From Limisphaerales bacterium (GTDB taxonomy: Bacteria > Verrucomicrobiota > Verrucomicrobiia > Limisphaerales > UBA8199), in assembly GCA_025356925.1 (NCBI GenBank), contig JANXQE010000751.1, positions 1 to 5,965 of the forward strand: a stretch of 5,965 bases of DNA, written 5' to 3'. The position numbers and the translations under genes are program-made. Below are positions 1 through 5,965 of this stretch, piece after piece; within the stretch, counting starts at the first letter, position 1; every line of letters starts with the position of its first letter. The notes beneath the pieces are model-generated. The model was given only the letters and a program-made list of their open reading frames with translations, did no database searches and was not told the DNA's origin.

Positions 1-931
1 TTCCCTGCAATAAGATTTGCTCGGCGGTAAGCTGTTTTCGCTCCGGCAACAATCCGGTGCCTGTCTTTCGAAAGATGGCCTCTTCGAGATAGGGTGAAAA
101 GTCCCCAATCGCGGGGAAGCCAAGCACCTCGACCTGGTCCCCCACCTGGGGCTCGTCCGCCTCCCGCGTCAGAACCCGCATGCCTCCGGACGAATCCTGA
201 ACAATGAACCCCTGGCCCGCCATCCTCAGAGTAACCACCCCGCCGATCTTCACCCGCCGGCTCTCAGCACGGCCGGGATCAAAGGTTCCGACCGCGGCAA
301 TACCGGTCGTGCCAATCGCGAAAGGATCCGCCGCCTGGGGGGCAATCACCGTCACCTGCTCCAGGCCGGGCGCGTGCAACGTAATGCCACTAAGCTGCCG
401 TCGGGCGTTCAACTCCGAGATGCAGGCCCCTTGCACCCTGACCAAAGCGTCGATCAGTTCGGTCGGCAACGGCAGGTTCTCAAAGCCTGGGATCATTACC
501 TTGAATCGACCTTTGGCCGTCATCAGCCAAAGGGTCAGGTGCCCCGATTGTTTGTTCACGCGTCGAACCACCCCCTCCATCTCTACCCAATGAGCATCCA
601 AGTGGCCGTTGGCCAGATCTTCCAGATCAACCGGCGGGGCCGTCGGCAGATTCGTCATCCCCAGCAGCTCGACTCGCGAACTCAGCACTTCCGGAGCGAA
701 CCCGCCCGGGCTCGTCACGCCCGTCAATTCCACCCACTTGCCCGATTGAACCGCTGGGCCGTTCGCCGGAAGATAGACGTAAACCGCATCGCCGCCGTCC
801 TGGATAAACCCGTTGCGCCACTCCGGATCAGCGAAGGTCATCACTCCGCGCAATCGCACCGGCAAATGACGGGCCGCCTCCTCTCTCCGGAGGTTCAGAA
901 TGTCTGGAATCCGCAGGAGTACCCTTGGAAT
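1..931 (-). repeat. Sensor module copy B (three beta units) of the internal duplication
   Basis: Residues 329-638 of the minus-strand sensor protein. Landmarks matching copy A are LRGVMT at 355-360, VELTG at 395-399, LPTAP at 423-427, W443 followed by VEMEG, IVQD at 571-574 and VEVLGF at 595-600. After the last unit, the sequence ...ERKQLTAEQILLQG resembles the linker that normally leads into a further beta unit, so the sensor probably continues beyond the left edge. Confidence 0.7.
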
Positions 932-1915
932 AGACGTGTCGGGCGCCGCAACATTTATCGAGCTTTCTCTCGCGCCGTACGTGGCCGGATGCACTACTTC
1001 GAAATAGGCGCAGTCTAAGAAAGTCTCCTTGAAGCCCACCTCCAAGAACCCCCAAACCTCCACTCGTTCATCCCCGCGGATCTCAGTTAGCTGCACTACC
1101 TGGGCACGGATGATCCCGGTCGGATCCTGAACTACCAGCGAGCGACCGGGCTCATAAGAGTTTACTAAACCATTGACATGCACCCAATGGTTCGTCCATG
1201 AGCCCAGTTCCCGGTTCAAAAGGCTGCCAATCGAAACCACCGGGATATCGGGCAAGCCCCAATTTGCCGGTTCCATGACTTTTACTTCGTCGGGACCCGG
1301 CGCGAAAATCATCGCCGGTTCGAGCCCTGTCCCATTGGTCTTGCTGGCGTTAATTCCGCGCACCCGCACCCGGCAGCCTCGCCAATGTTGAACCTCTGAC
1401 CCCGGGGGGCTGCCCAGGACATAAACCAGACAGTTTTGCCGTTGATCGTGCAGCAACAAGGAGAGCCGGCCCCGGCTGGTCTCCGCCGATAACACCTGCC
1501 CGGCGGTTTCTATCCACTCCCCATGGTCACGGGCCAATTCACTTAAATCCAATCGGGTTGCGTTCGGGAGCCCGCCTTGGCCCAGAACCTTCAACTCAAG
1601 CTTTGCAAATGTGTCGCTTCCATAAGCTGTCCCCGTGAGCTCGACAAGTTGGCCAGTTTGCGGCTTGGTTTGGACATCGTCGGCATTGAAGTAAAGCGTT
1701 TCGCGCCCATCGTGCAGGTACAATTGATGCCACCCCGCGTCATAGCACACCACCACTCCCCGCACTCTGAACCCTCGTCCCGCTGCTGCTTTTCCCGGCC
1801 CAAGGCTTTTTAGCGCATTGAGGTTGGTAATCTCCTCCGCGGCGCGCAGAGGACCACCACACACCATCGCCAGCCAGATAAGTCCCCCGGCAAAAAAATA
1901 GCGACACGCCTTCAT
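1..1915 (-). CDS. Exported multi-repeat sensor protein, probable N-terminal half of a membrane histidine kinase (3' end beyond window)
   Basis: The frame is open from an ATG at 1915-1913 to the left edge: 638 codons plus one base, no stop. Residues 1-26 form a signal peptide (MKAC start, hydrophobic FFAGGLIWLAMV core, likely cleavage near LRAA|EE). The rest is soluble, beta-rich and made of six OB-fold-like units, with cores near residues 50-70, 134-156, 245-265, 353-373, 443-465 and 555-575. Typical core motifs are 'VRLRGVMT...GFIQDGG' and 'VKIGGVV...GFIVQDSSGG'. Units 1-3 and 4-6 match in order, indicating an internal duplication. From memory, such regions form the periplasmic sensor of large Verrucomicrobiota and Acidobacteria histidine kinases, followed by one membrane helix and HisKA/HATPase domains. 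Those domains would lie outside this window, so the kinase call is inference; another output domain or a purely secreted protein is possible. The start is supported by the signal peptide. The nearest SD-like sequence, AGGGTGA, is about 16 nt upstream, which is too far to be convincing. The gene is divergent from the LamG gene. Confidence 0.9.
   Translation of the reverse strand, partial: MKACRYFFAGGLIWLAMVCGGPLRAAEEITNLNALKSLGPGKAAAGRGFRVRGVVVCYDAGWHQLYLHDGRETLYFNADDVQTKPQTGQLVELTGTAYGSDTFAKLELKVLGQGGLPNATRLDLSELARDHGEWIETAGQVLSAETSRGRLSLLLHDQRQNCLVYVLGSPPGSEVQHWRGCRVRVRGINASKTNGTGLEPAMIFAPGPDEVKVMEPANWGLPDIPVVSIGSLLNRELGSWTNHWVHVNGLVNSYEPGRSLVVQDPTGIIRAQVVQLTEIRGDERVEVWGFLEVGFKETFLDCAYFEVVHPATYGARESSINVAAPDTSIPRVLLRIPDILNLRREEAARHLPVRLRGVMTFADPEWRNGFIQDGGDAVYVYLPANGPAVQSGKWVELTGVTSPGGFAPEVLSSRVELLGMTNLPTAPPVDLEDLANGHLDAHWVEMEGVVRRVNKQSGHLTLWLMTAKGRFKVMIPGFENLPLPTELIDALVRVQGACISELNARRQLSGITLHAPGLEQVTVIAPQAADPFAIGTTGIAAVGTFDPGRAESRRVKIGGVVTLRMAGQGFIVQDSSGGMRVLTREADEPQVGDQVEVLGFPAIGDFSPYLEEAIFRKTGTGLLPERKQLTAEQILLQG
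986..1840 (-). repeat. Sensor module copy A (three beta units) of the internal duplication
   Basis: Residues 26-310 of the minus-strand sensor protein. Landmarks are VRGVVV at 51-56, VELTG at 91-95, LPNAT at 116-120, W134 followed by IETAG, VVQD at 261-264 and VEVWGF at 285-290. All recur in the same order in copy B, 304 to 310 residues later. The copies are diverged at protein level, so the duplication is old. Boundaries are approximate. Confidence 0.7.
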
Positions 1916-2088
1916 TTCGGGTAACGGCAAATCACCCTAGGATAGGCGGATATGCCCGACAAGTATTTTGTAATAATTTTTATTGCAAGGTGCCGAACTT
2001 GTGCTAAAAACATTGAGACCGCCGCTCACTGATTGCACAAATATGCGGGATCGTTCGTTGCAATGAAGTCATCATAAAAACTAACCAC
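1916..2088. promoter_or_regulatory. Divergent intergenic region that should carry both promoters
   Basis: This 173-bp gap separates the divergent starts of the sensor gene (1915, minus) and the LamG gene (2089, plus), so both promoters are expected here. It contains an AT-rich stretch at about 1961-1985, unlike the GC-rich flanks. I could not identify a convincing -35/-10 pair with normal spacing on either strand. TTGCAA at 1983-1988 and GCTAAA at 2003-2008 are only weak, badly spaced matches. No Shine-Dalgarno sequence precedes the ATG at 2089. No gene or RNA was recognised. Confidence 0.5.
1968..1988. promoter_or_regulatory. Imperfect palindrome, candidate operator
   Basis: TTGTAATAA and TTATTGCAA are separated by TTT. 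Eight of nine positions are complementary, and the ninth is a T/G mismatch that would be a G-U wobble in RNA. It lies in the AT-rich core of the divergent region, about 53 bp from the minus-strand start and 100 bp from the plus-strand start. That is a plausible place for a regulator site, but AT-rich DNA gives such palindromes by chance and no binding family is recognised. Confidence 0.25.
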
Positions 2089-4404
2089 ATGAAATTTTCA
2101 AGTCTATACACCAACGCCTGGACGCGAACTTTCCCCTTCCTCTCGGCCTTTGTGCTCCTCACTCCAGCTTCCGCGCCGGGGGCCACCTACCCCGACACCA
2201 TCATGGCTGATCATCCGGTGGCCTATTATCGCCTCGAGGAATTGCCCGGCGCCAGTGCGGCCGCTGATTCCTCCGGAAACGGATTTGACGCCACGTTCGT
2301 GCTGGACACGACTGGCACTTATCCCACCTTGGCCCTCCCGGGAATCGACACGAACTCCATTTTGTGCAACGGTGGCTCCGACTTCGGCTCCGTGAACATT
2401 CCCTACAACATTCTCTTGTCCCCAACTAACGCTGATGGGGTGACCGGCGCCCCGTTTTCCGCCGAATGCTGGGTCCAACCAACCACTGACTCGCTGACGG
2501 ACTACACCTCCCCGCTGGCCATGTCCGGCGCGTATTCGGGAGCCTACGCCGCGTCCGGCTCCGGCTGGAATTTTTATCAGACGCAGGGAGTTGGGAGTTC
2601 TTGGGCGCTGTTTATCCGGGGCGCCGCGGTATATACGTTTTCCGGTCCCAAAGTCACGGTGCTTCAATGGTCTCACCTGGCAGTCACCTGGGACGGGTCC
2701 AACGCGACTTTTTATGTGGATGGCGTCGCTCAAGGGTCGAGCAAAATCGTGTACAAAGCGGTCGATCCTGTCGTCGGCTACGCCGGAAGCATCGGTTCCG
2801 GGCCTCAAACCGGCCATGGCTCCTTTGCGGGCGGAGTCGATGAAGTCGCTTTCTATACCAACGCGCTCGGAGCCGACAGGATTTTGGCCCACTACGAGAT
2901 TGGGACAAACTCGTTCCGCGCCGCTCCGACCCCTCCTGGCTTCGTGTCGGTTCCGGCATCCGCCACCAATTTTGCCGGCACTGCAGCGAAATTTAGCGCC
3001 GTGGTCAATGGCACTGCTCCGCTCTCTTTCCAATGGAAGAAAAATGGCGCCCTCGTCCCGGGCGCGACCACCAGTGCCTACTCGTTTGTTTGCGCCTACC
3101 CGGCTGACAACGGCGCCAGTGTCTCCGTGACCGTCACCAATAGCGTTGGCCTGACCAACAGTCCAGTGATCACGCTCACGGTTTTGACCAATCTCAATAT
3201 CCTGTACCAGCCTTACGGCGGGATCACCCGTAATGTCGGCAGTAAAGCCGCCTTCCGCGTTGTGGCCAATGGCGCATTGCCAATCACTTATCAATGGTTC
3301 AAGGGTACTACCTCCGTCCCGGGTGCAACGAACGATACTTTGTGGCTGAACAATGTCCAAAATGCTGACGCCGTTAATTACCACGCCCACGTCACCGGAC
3401 CGTTTGGTGTCGTCGATTCGGCCGACGCGGCGCTCATCGTTCAGCCGCGCCCGGTTACTGTTCCCTTAACCGGCTATGCGCGCGCGGTAGTGGCCGATGA
3501 CCCCGTCGCTTATTTCCGTTTGGATGAACCAACCGGGAGCACCACTGCCGTTGATGCGGTAGGCAGCTTTGATGCAGCTTACGACAGCTCGAAGGGGGAC
3601 ATCACCTTTGGAGTGCCGCCGGGCATTCCGCGGGAAACCGACTTCGCCGTCGATCTAAGCGATACCAACACGGTTACCGTCGGCCAGGGCGGCGTCGTGC
3701 GCATCCCGTACGCCCTCGAACTCAATCCTTACGGCGCCTGGTCGGCTGAAGCCTGGGTCCGGCCCGATTCCAACGACACTAATGGCAACTTCCGAACTGT
3801 GTTTTCGTCCTTGTACAATTTCAACTTTAGCACGGCCGTCTTTGGCTGGATCATTTATCAACACCCGAACGGTGGAGATGGCGCCTGGACGTTGGTATTG
3901 CTCAACGGGACGGGCGCACCCTCCTTTTTTGGAAGCGACTTCGGTCATATCCCGCTTATCCCGCATTCCTGGTACCATCTCGTTCTCACCGATGACGGCA
4001 CCAACATCCAGCTCTATGTGAACGGCGTGGCGGGTAGCGCCAACGCCAGCGTCGCGGGCTCTGGATTTATCCCGAACGGAGTCAACGGTGATCCCAGTGT
4101 GTCAGCGTCACCAGAGGTCCTTGGCCAGCGAAGCGACGGCGCTTTTTTTGGATTCTCAGGTGCGGTTGATGAAGTAGCCTTCTACAATCACGCGCTGACT
4201 GCCCAGCAAGTCGCGGCGCACTTCGCGTATTCGATGCTCCACCTCGCCCAGACCGGCACTAACCTGGTTCTGAGCTGGTCAGCCGGTACGCTCCAAAGCG
4301 CCTCGGCCGTCAGCGGCCCTTACGCGAATGTCCTCGGCGCGGCCTCTCCCTATACCAACACTGTCAGCGGGAACACGAAATTCTTCCGGCTGCAACTGCA
4401 GTAG
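2089..4404 (+). CDS. Secreted LamG-Ig-Ig-LamG domain protein
   Basis: A complete 771-residue exported protein. Residues 1 to about 32 are a signal peptide with a hydrophobic FPFLSAFVLL core and likely cleavage after ASAPGA. A LamG/concanavalin-like domain follows at about 35-272 (HPVAYYRLEE, SAECWVQP, WSHLAVTWDG, YVDGVAQG, GGVDEVAFYTNAL). Two Ig-like domains lie at about 281-366 and 367-453 (PLSFQWKKNGALVPGAT; PITYQWFKGTTSVPGAT), then a second LamG domain at about 460-715 (DPVAYFRLDE, SAEAWVRP, WYHLVLTDDG, YVNGVAG, GAVDEVAFYNHAL). A 54-residue module at 718-771 ends in KFFRLQLQ. LamG and Ig-like domains commonly bind glycans or surfaces, so adhesion or polysaccharide binding is the likely role. 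No enzymatic domain, membrane anchor or lipobox is seen. The ATG is chosen because it begins the signal peptide; there is no SD sequence. Ligand and partner are unknown. A long open frame on the opposite strand is a shadow of this gene. Confidence 0.93.
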   Translation: MKFSSLYTNAWTRTFPFLSAFVLLTPASAPGATYPDTIMADHPVAYYRLEELPGASAAADSSGNGFDATFVLDTTGTYPTLALPGIDTNSILCNGGSDFGSVNIPYNILLSPTNADGVTGAPFSAECWVQPTTDSLTDYTSPLAMSGAYSGAYAASGSGWNFYQTQGVGSSWALFIRGAAVYTFSGPKVTVLQWSHLAVTWDGSNATFYVDGVAQGSSKIVYKAVDPVVGYAGSIGSGPQTGHGSFAGGVDEVAFYTNALGADRILAHYEIGTNSFRAAPTPPGFVSVPASATNFAGTAAKFSAVVNGTAPLSFQWKKNGALVPGATTSAYSFVCAYPADNGASVSVTVTNSVGLTNSPVITLTVLTNLNILYQPYGGITRNVGSKAAFRVVANGALPITYQWFKGTTSVPGATNDTLWLNNVQNADAVNYHAHVTGPFGVVDSADAALIVQPRPVTVPLTGYARAVVADDPVAYFRLDEPTGSTTAVDAVGSFDAAYDSSKGDITFGVPPGIPRETDFAVDLSDTNTVTVGQGGVVRIPYALELNPYGAWSAEAWVRPDSNDTNGNFRTVFSSLYNFNFSTAVFGWIIYQHPNGGDGAWTLVLLNGTGAPSFFGSDFGHIPLIPHSWYHLVLTDDGTNIQLYVNGVAGSANASVAGSGFIPNGVNGDPSVSASPEVLGQRSDGAFFGFSGAVDEVAFYNHALTAQQVAAHFAYSMLHLAQTGTNLVLSWSAGTLQSASAVSGPYANVLGAASPYTNTVSGNTKFFRLQLQ
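4240..4401 (+). other. C-terminal module of the LamG protein, possible lineage-specific tail
   Basis: Residues 718-771 follow the second LamG domain. The pattern is LVLSW-(x)3-LQSA-(x)4-GPYANV-(x)2-AASPYTN, ending in KFFRLQLQ at the stop codon. From memory, similar short beta-rich tails (W...G.LQ.A..v.GP...v.gA.SPY...kFFR) end many secreted Verrucomicrobiota proteins. Its role, whether folding unit or sorting signal, is not known to me. It has no PEP-CTERM, LPXTG or basic-terminal membrane-anchor features. Confidence 0.5.
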
Positions 4405-4431
4405 GACCGACGCGTGGTTCCGGTTGGATGA

Positions 4432-4462
4432 ACCGCATCAAGCGGGCAGAGGCTGATGCGGT
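4432..4462 (+). repeat. Inverted repeat after the LamG gene (9-bp stem, 13-nt loop)
   Basis: ACCGCATCA at 4432-4440 is perfectly complementary to TGATGCGGT at 4454-4462, starting 28 nt after the LamG stop codon. It could form an mRNA 3' hairpin. No T-run follows, so it is not a standard intrinsic terminator, although it could stabilise a 3' end. Confidence 0.45.
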
Positions 4463-4465
4463 GCT

Positions 4466-4481
4466 GCCACGACCGCGTGGC
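4466..4481 (+). repeat. Second inverted repeat after the LamG gene (6-bp stem, 4-nt loop)
   Basis: GCCACG at 4466-4471 pairs with CGTGGC at 4476-4481 around an ACCG loop, only three bases beyond the preceding inverted repeat. The stem is short but GC-rich, followed by TTCGCC rather than a T-run. Together the two hairpins may mark the LamG transcript end. That is inference from position and folding only. Confidence 0.3.
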
Positions 4482-4561
4482 TTCGCCTAACCCTGTCCTC
4501 ACCGATCCAGGACGAGGCTAAAGCGGCGCCCAAATTTCGAAATCGCCCGACACCGCATATT

Positions 4562-4570
4562 GGAGTAGGA
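4562..4570 (+). promoter_or_regulatory. Shine-Dalgarno-like site for the KdpD-like gene
   Basis: GGAGTAGGA lies just before the GTG at 4578. The AGGA at 4567-4570 leaves a 7-nt spacer, which is typical. An in-frame TAG at 4566-4568 overlaps it, so translation cannot begin further upstream in this frame. This favours GTG 4578 over the in-frame GTG codons at 4587 and 4605. Confidence 0.6.
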
Positions 4571-4577
4571 TAGCCCC

Positions 4578-5965
4578 GTGTCTGAGGTGAATTGTTCGCA
4601 CGTAGTGGCCCCCGCCAATGCCGTCGGGCGGTGGGAAGCGCCGGAGGACTCTCCGTGGCTGCAATGCCTTTTGGCCGCGGTGGTGGTGCTGGGCGTGACG
4701 CTGCCTCTCTTTTTCTTGCGACCGCTGCTCGGGCCTCGACCCATCGCGCTGATCTACCTTTTGGTCGTGGTTCTGATGGCTTTGTTTATCGGGCGAGGTC
4801 CCACCCTGCTCGCCGCGACCATGAGCGCACTGCTGTGGGACTTTTGTTTCCTGCCGCCGCTGGCGACCTTCCGAATCGACAACTTCGAAGACGGCATCCT
4901 GTTCGGAATGTACTTCGTCGTGGCGCTCGTGCTGGGGGAGCTTACCGCGCGAATCCGCGCCCAGGAAAGAGCCCGGCGCCAAGGCGAGGAGCGCGCCACT
5001 GCACTTTATGATTTGACGCGCGATCTGGCCGCAGCTCCAAGCTTGGACCAGCTTTTGGAGAAGGTCGTGCGACATCTGGAGTGTACTTTCAACGCCAAGG
5101 TTGCCGTGCTGATGCCGAGCTCGGCCCGACAACTGAGTTTCCACGCCCATCCGGCGAGCACCTACGAGATCACCGGTCCGGAGCAGCCCATCGCCGAGTG
5201 GGCTTTCCAACATGGCCGCGCAGCCGGAAAGTTTACCGGAACCCGGCCCGAGTCGGATACCCACTTTGCACCTCTCACGACCGGCGAAAACATTCTGGGG
5301 GTCATCGGGTTGCGTTTTGATGAATCCTCCGCACCGCACTTTCAGCAGGAAAACCTCCTGGCGGCGTTTGGGCAAGATATCGCTCTGGCTTTGGATCGAA
5401 ATCGCCTGCGCGAAGCCGCCGAGCAGGTCAAACTGCTGGCCGAATCCGAGCGCCTGAGCCAGACCCTGCTCAATTCCATGTCGCACGAGATTCGCACGCC
5501 TCTTTCTGTTATCCAAACCGCCACCGGCAGCCTGATCGATTTAAAGGAACCCAAGTTGTCTTCGGCCCAGCAGGAAATGATCGCCGAAATCCAGGAAGCC
5601 ACCGTGCGATTAAATGGGCTAGTGGGAAAAGTGCTGGACGTCACGCGCCTCGAGTCCGGCCGGGTCAAGCCCAAGCTCGGTCTATGCGACGTAACCGATC
5701 TGATTCACGTTGCCCTCAAAGAGACGAAAAAGGAATTGGCGCGCCATAAGGTCACGGCCGAGATCGCGCCCGGCTTGCCGCTCGTCCAGGCGGACTTTGT
5801 GCTGCTGCAGCAAGCCCTGATGAACCTCATGTCCAACGCATCCTTCCACACGCCGGCAGGGACCGCCATCCAGGTGGGTGCCAGCGTGCGGGACGGAGGC
5901 CTGCTGCTCAGCGTGGCGGACCGAGGCCCGGGCCTTCCGCCGGACGCCATCCCGCGCATATTCGA
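4578..5965 (+). CDS. KdpD-like sensor histidine kinase lacking the KdpD/USP input domains (3' end beyond window)
   Basis: Open from GTG 4578 to the right edge, 462 codons plus two bases. Domain order follows the C-terminal half of KdpD: a 25-residue cytoplasmic tail, four membrane segments of DUF4118 type (about 28-48, 56-72, 75-93, 104-122), an arginine-rich stretch after the last helix (R125, R127, R131, R133, R134, R139), a GAF-like region (about 143-275), a HisKA domain with the H-box SMSHEIRTPL (phospho-acceptor H303, codon 5484-5486), and the start of the HATPase domain (N-box NLMSNA with N420, G1-box DRGPGLP at 448-454). It should autophosphorylate on H303 and pass phosphate to a response regulator not seen here. 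Classical KdpD (894 residues in E. coli) has about 400 N-terminal residues of KdpD and USP domains. These are absent, and an in-frame stop 10 nt upstream rules out a continuous fusion. No kdpFABC gene is adjacent, so potassium control is unproven and the symbol kdpD is withheld. The start rests on the SD-like site at 4562-4570. Confidence 0.92.
   Translation, partial: MSEVNCSHVVAPANAVGRWEAPEDSPWLQCLLAAVVVLGVTLPLFFLRPLLGPRPIALIYLLVVVLMALFIGRGPTLLAATMSALLWDFCFLPPLATFRIDNFEDGILFGMYFVVALVLGELTARIRAQERARRQGEERATALYDLTRDLAAAPSLDQLLEKVVRHLECTFNAKVAVLMPSSARQLSFHAHPASTYEITGPEQPIAEWAFQHGRAAGKFTGTRPESDTHFAPLTTGENILGVIGLRFDESSAPHFQQENLLAAFGQDIALALDRNRLREAAEQVKLLAESERLSQTLLNSMSHEIRTPLSVIQTATGSLIDLKEPKLSSAQQEMIAEIQEATVRLNGLVGKVLDVTRLESGRVKPKLGLCDVTDLIHVALKETKKELARHKVTAEIAPGLPLVQADFVLLQQALMNLMSNASFHTPAGTAIQVGASVRDGGLLLSVADRGPGLPPDAIPRIF

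Noticed and set aside
374..1018. 214-codon open frame on the plus strand
   Set aside because: Antisense to the sensor protein, which has continuous repeat motifs and a signal peptide in its own frame. The plus-strand translation has no domain or signal peptide.
1859..1915. Possible lipoprotein signal (C19 in the sensor leader)
   Set aside because: The residue before the cysteine is V, preceded by M and A, which does not fit the usual L-(A/S)-(G/A)-C lipobox. A standard cleavage site near LRAA fits better.
2063..2077. Four-codon upstream ORF (MKSS then TAA) before the LamG start
   Set aside because: It has no ribosome binding site, is out of frame with the LamG start and is too short to support as a leader peptide.
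2104..3390. 428-codon open frame on the minus strand
   Set aside because: It lies wholly antisense to the LamG gene, whose domains are clear. Its translation is rich in G, R and V with no recognisable domain. In GC-rich genes with strong third-position bias such antisense frames stay open.
4432..4490. Rho-independent terminator after the LamG gene
   Set aside because: The stems are real, but neither is followed by a T-run, so they are listed only as inverted repeats.
4518..5516. 332-codon open frame on the minus strand
   Set aside because: Antisense to the KdpD-like kinase across its membrane, GAF and H-box regions. Its translation is Q/R/G-rich with no known fold, so it is a shadow frame.
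1..5965. Mobile element, CRISPR array, tRNA or rRNA gene
   Set aside because: No transposase motif, terminal inverted repeat pair, regularly spaced direct repeats or tRNA/rRNA-like sequence was recognised on either strand.

Overview
The window looks like part of a chromosome from a Verrucomicrobiota bacterium, most likely of the Pedosphaera/Limisphaerales type. This rests on family recognition, not a search. The clues are a long periplasmic sensor built from repeated 'RGVxT...xxIQDxxGG' beta units, a secreted LamG/Ig-like protein with 'PLSFQWKKNG...VPGAT' Ig repeats, and a C-terminal module ending in 'KFFRLQLQ'. The DNA is GC-rich, with AT-rich sequence limited to one intergenic stretch.

Layout: (1) Positions 1-1915, minus strand, hold the first 638 codons of a large exported protein. 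It has a signal peptide followed by six related beta-rich units arranged as a tandem duplication of a three-unit module. It is probably the sensor half of a membrane histidine kinase whose transmitter lies beyond the left edge. (2) Positions 1916-2088 are a 173-bp divergent intergenic region with an AT-rich imperfect palindrome and no gene. (3) Positions 2089-4404, plus strand, encode a complete 771-residue secreted protein with the order signal peptide, LamG-like, Ig-like, Ig-like, LamG-like, short C-terminal module. (4) Positions 4405-4577 are a 173-bp spacer with two consecutive inverted repeats and a Shine-Dalgarno-like site. (5) Positions 4578-5965, plus strand, hold the first 462 codons of a KdpD-like sensor histidine kinase. 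It has four membrane segments, a GAF-like region, a HisKA domain with the phospho-accepting histidine, and the start of the ATPase domain. It lacks the N-terminal KdpD and USP domains of classical KdpD, and its end lies beyond the right edge.

Taken together, an exported carbohydrate- or surface-binding type protein sits between two signal-transduction proteins, one of them transcribed divergently from it. No response regulator, kdpFABC genes, mobile element, CRISPR array or RNA gene is visible. A functional link between the three genes is possible but not shown. I see no clearly novel system. The most unusual items are the duplicated sensor module and the stand-alone KdpD C-terminal half.
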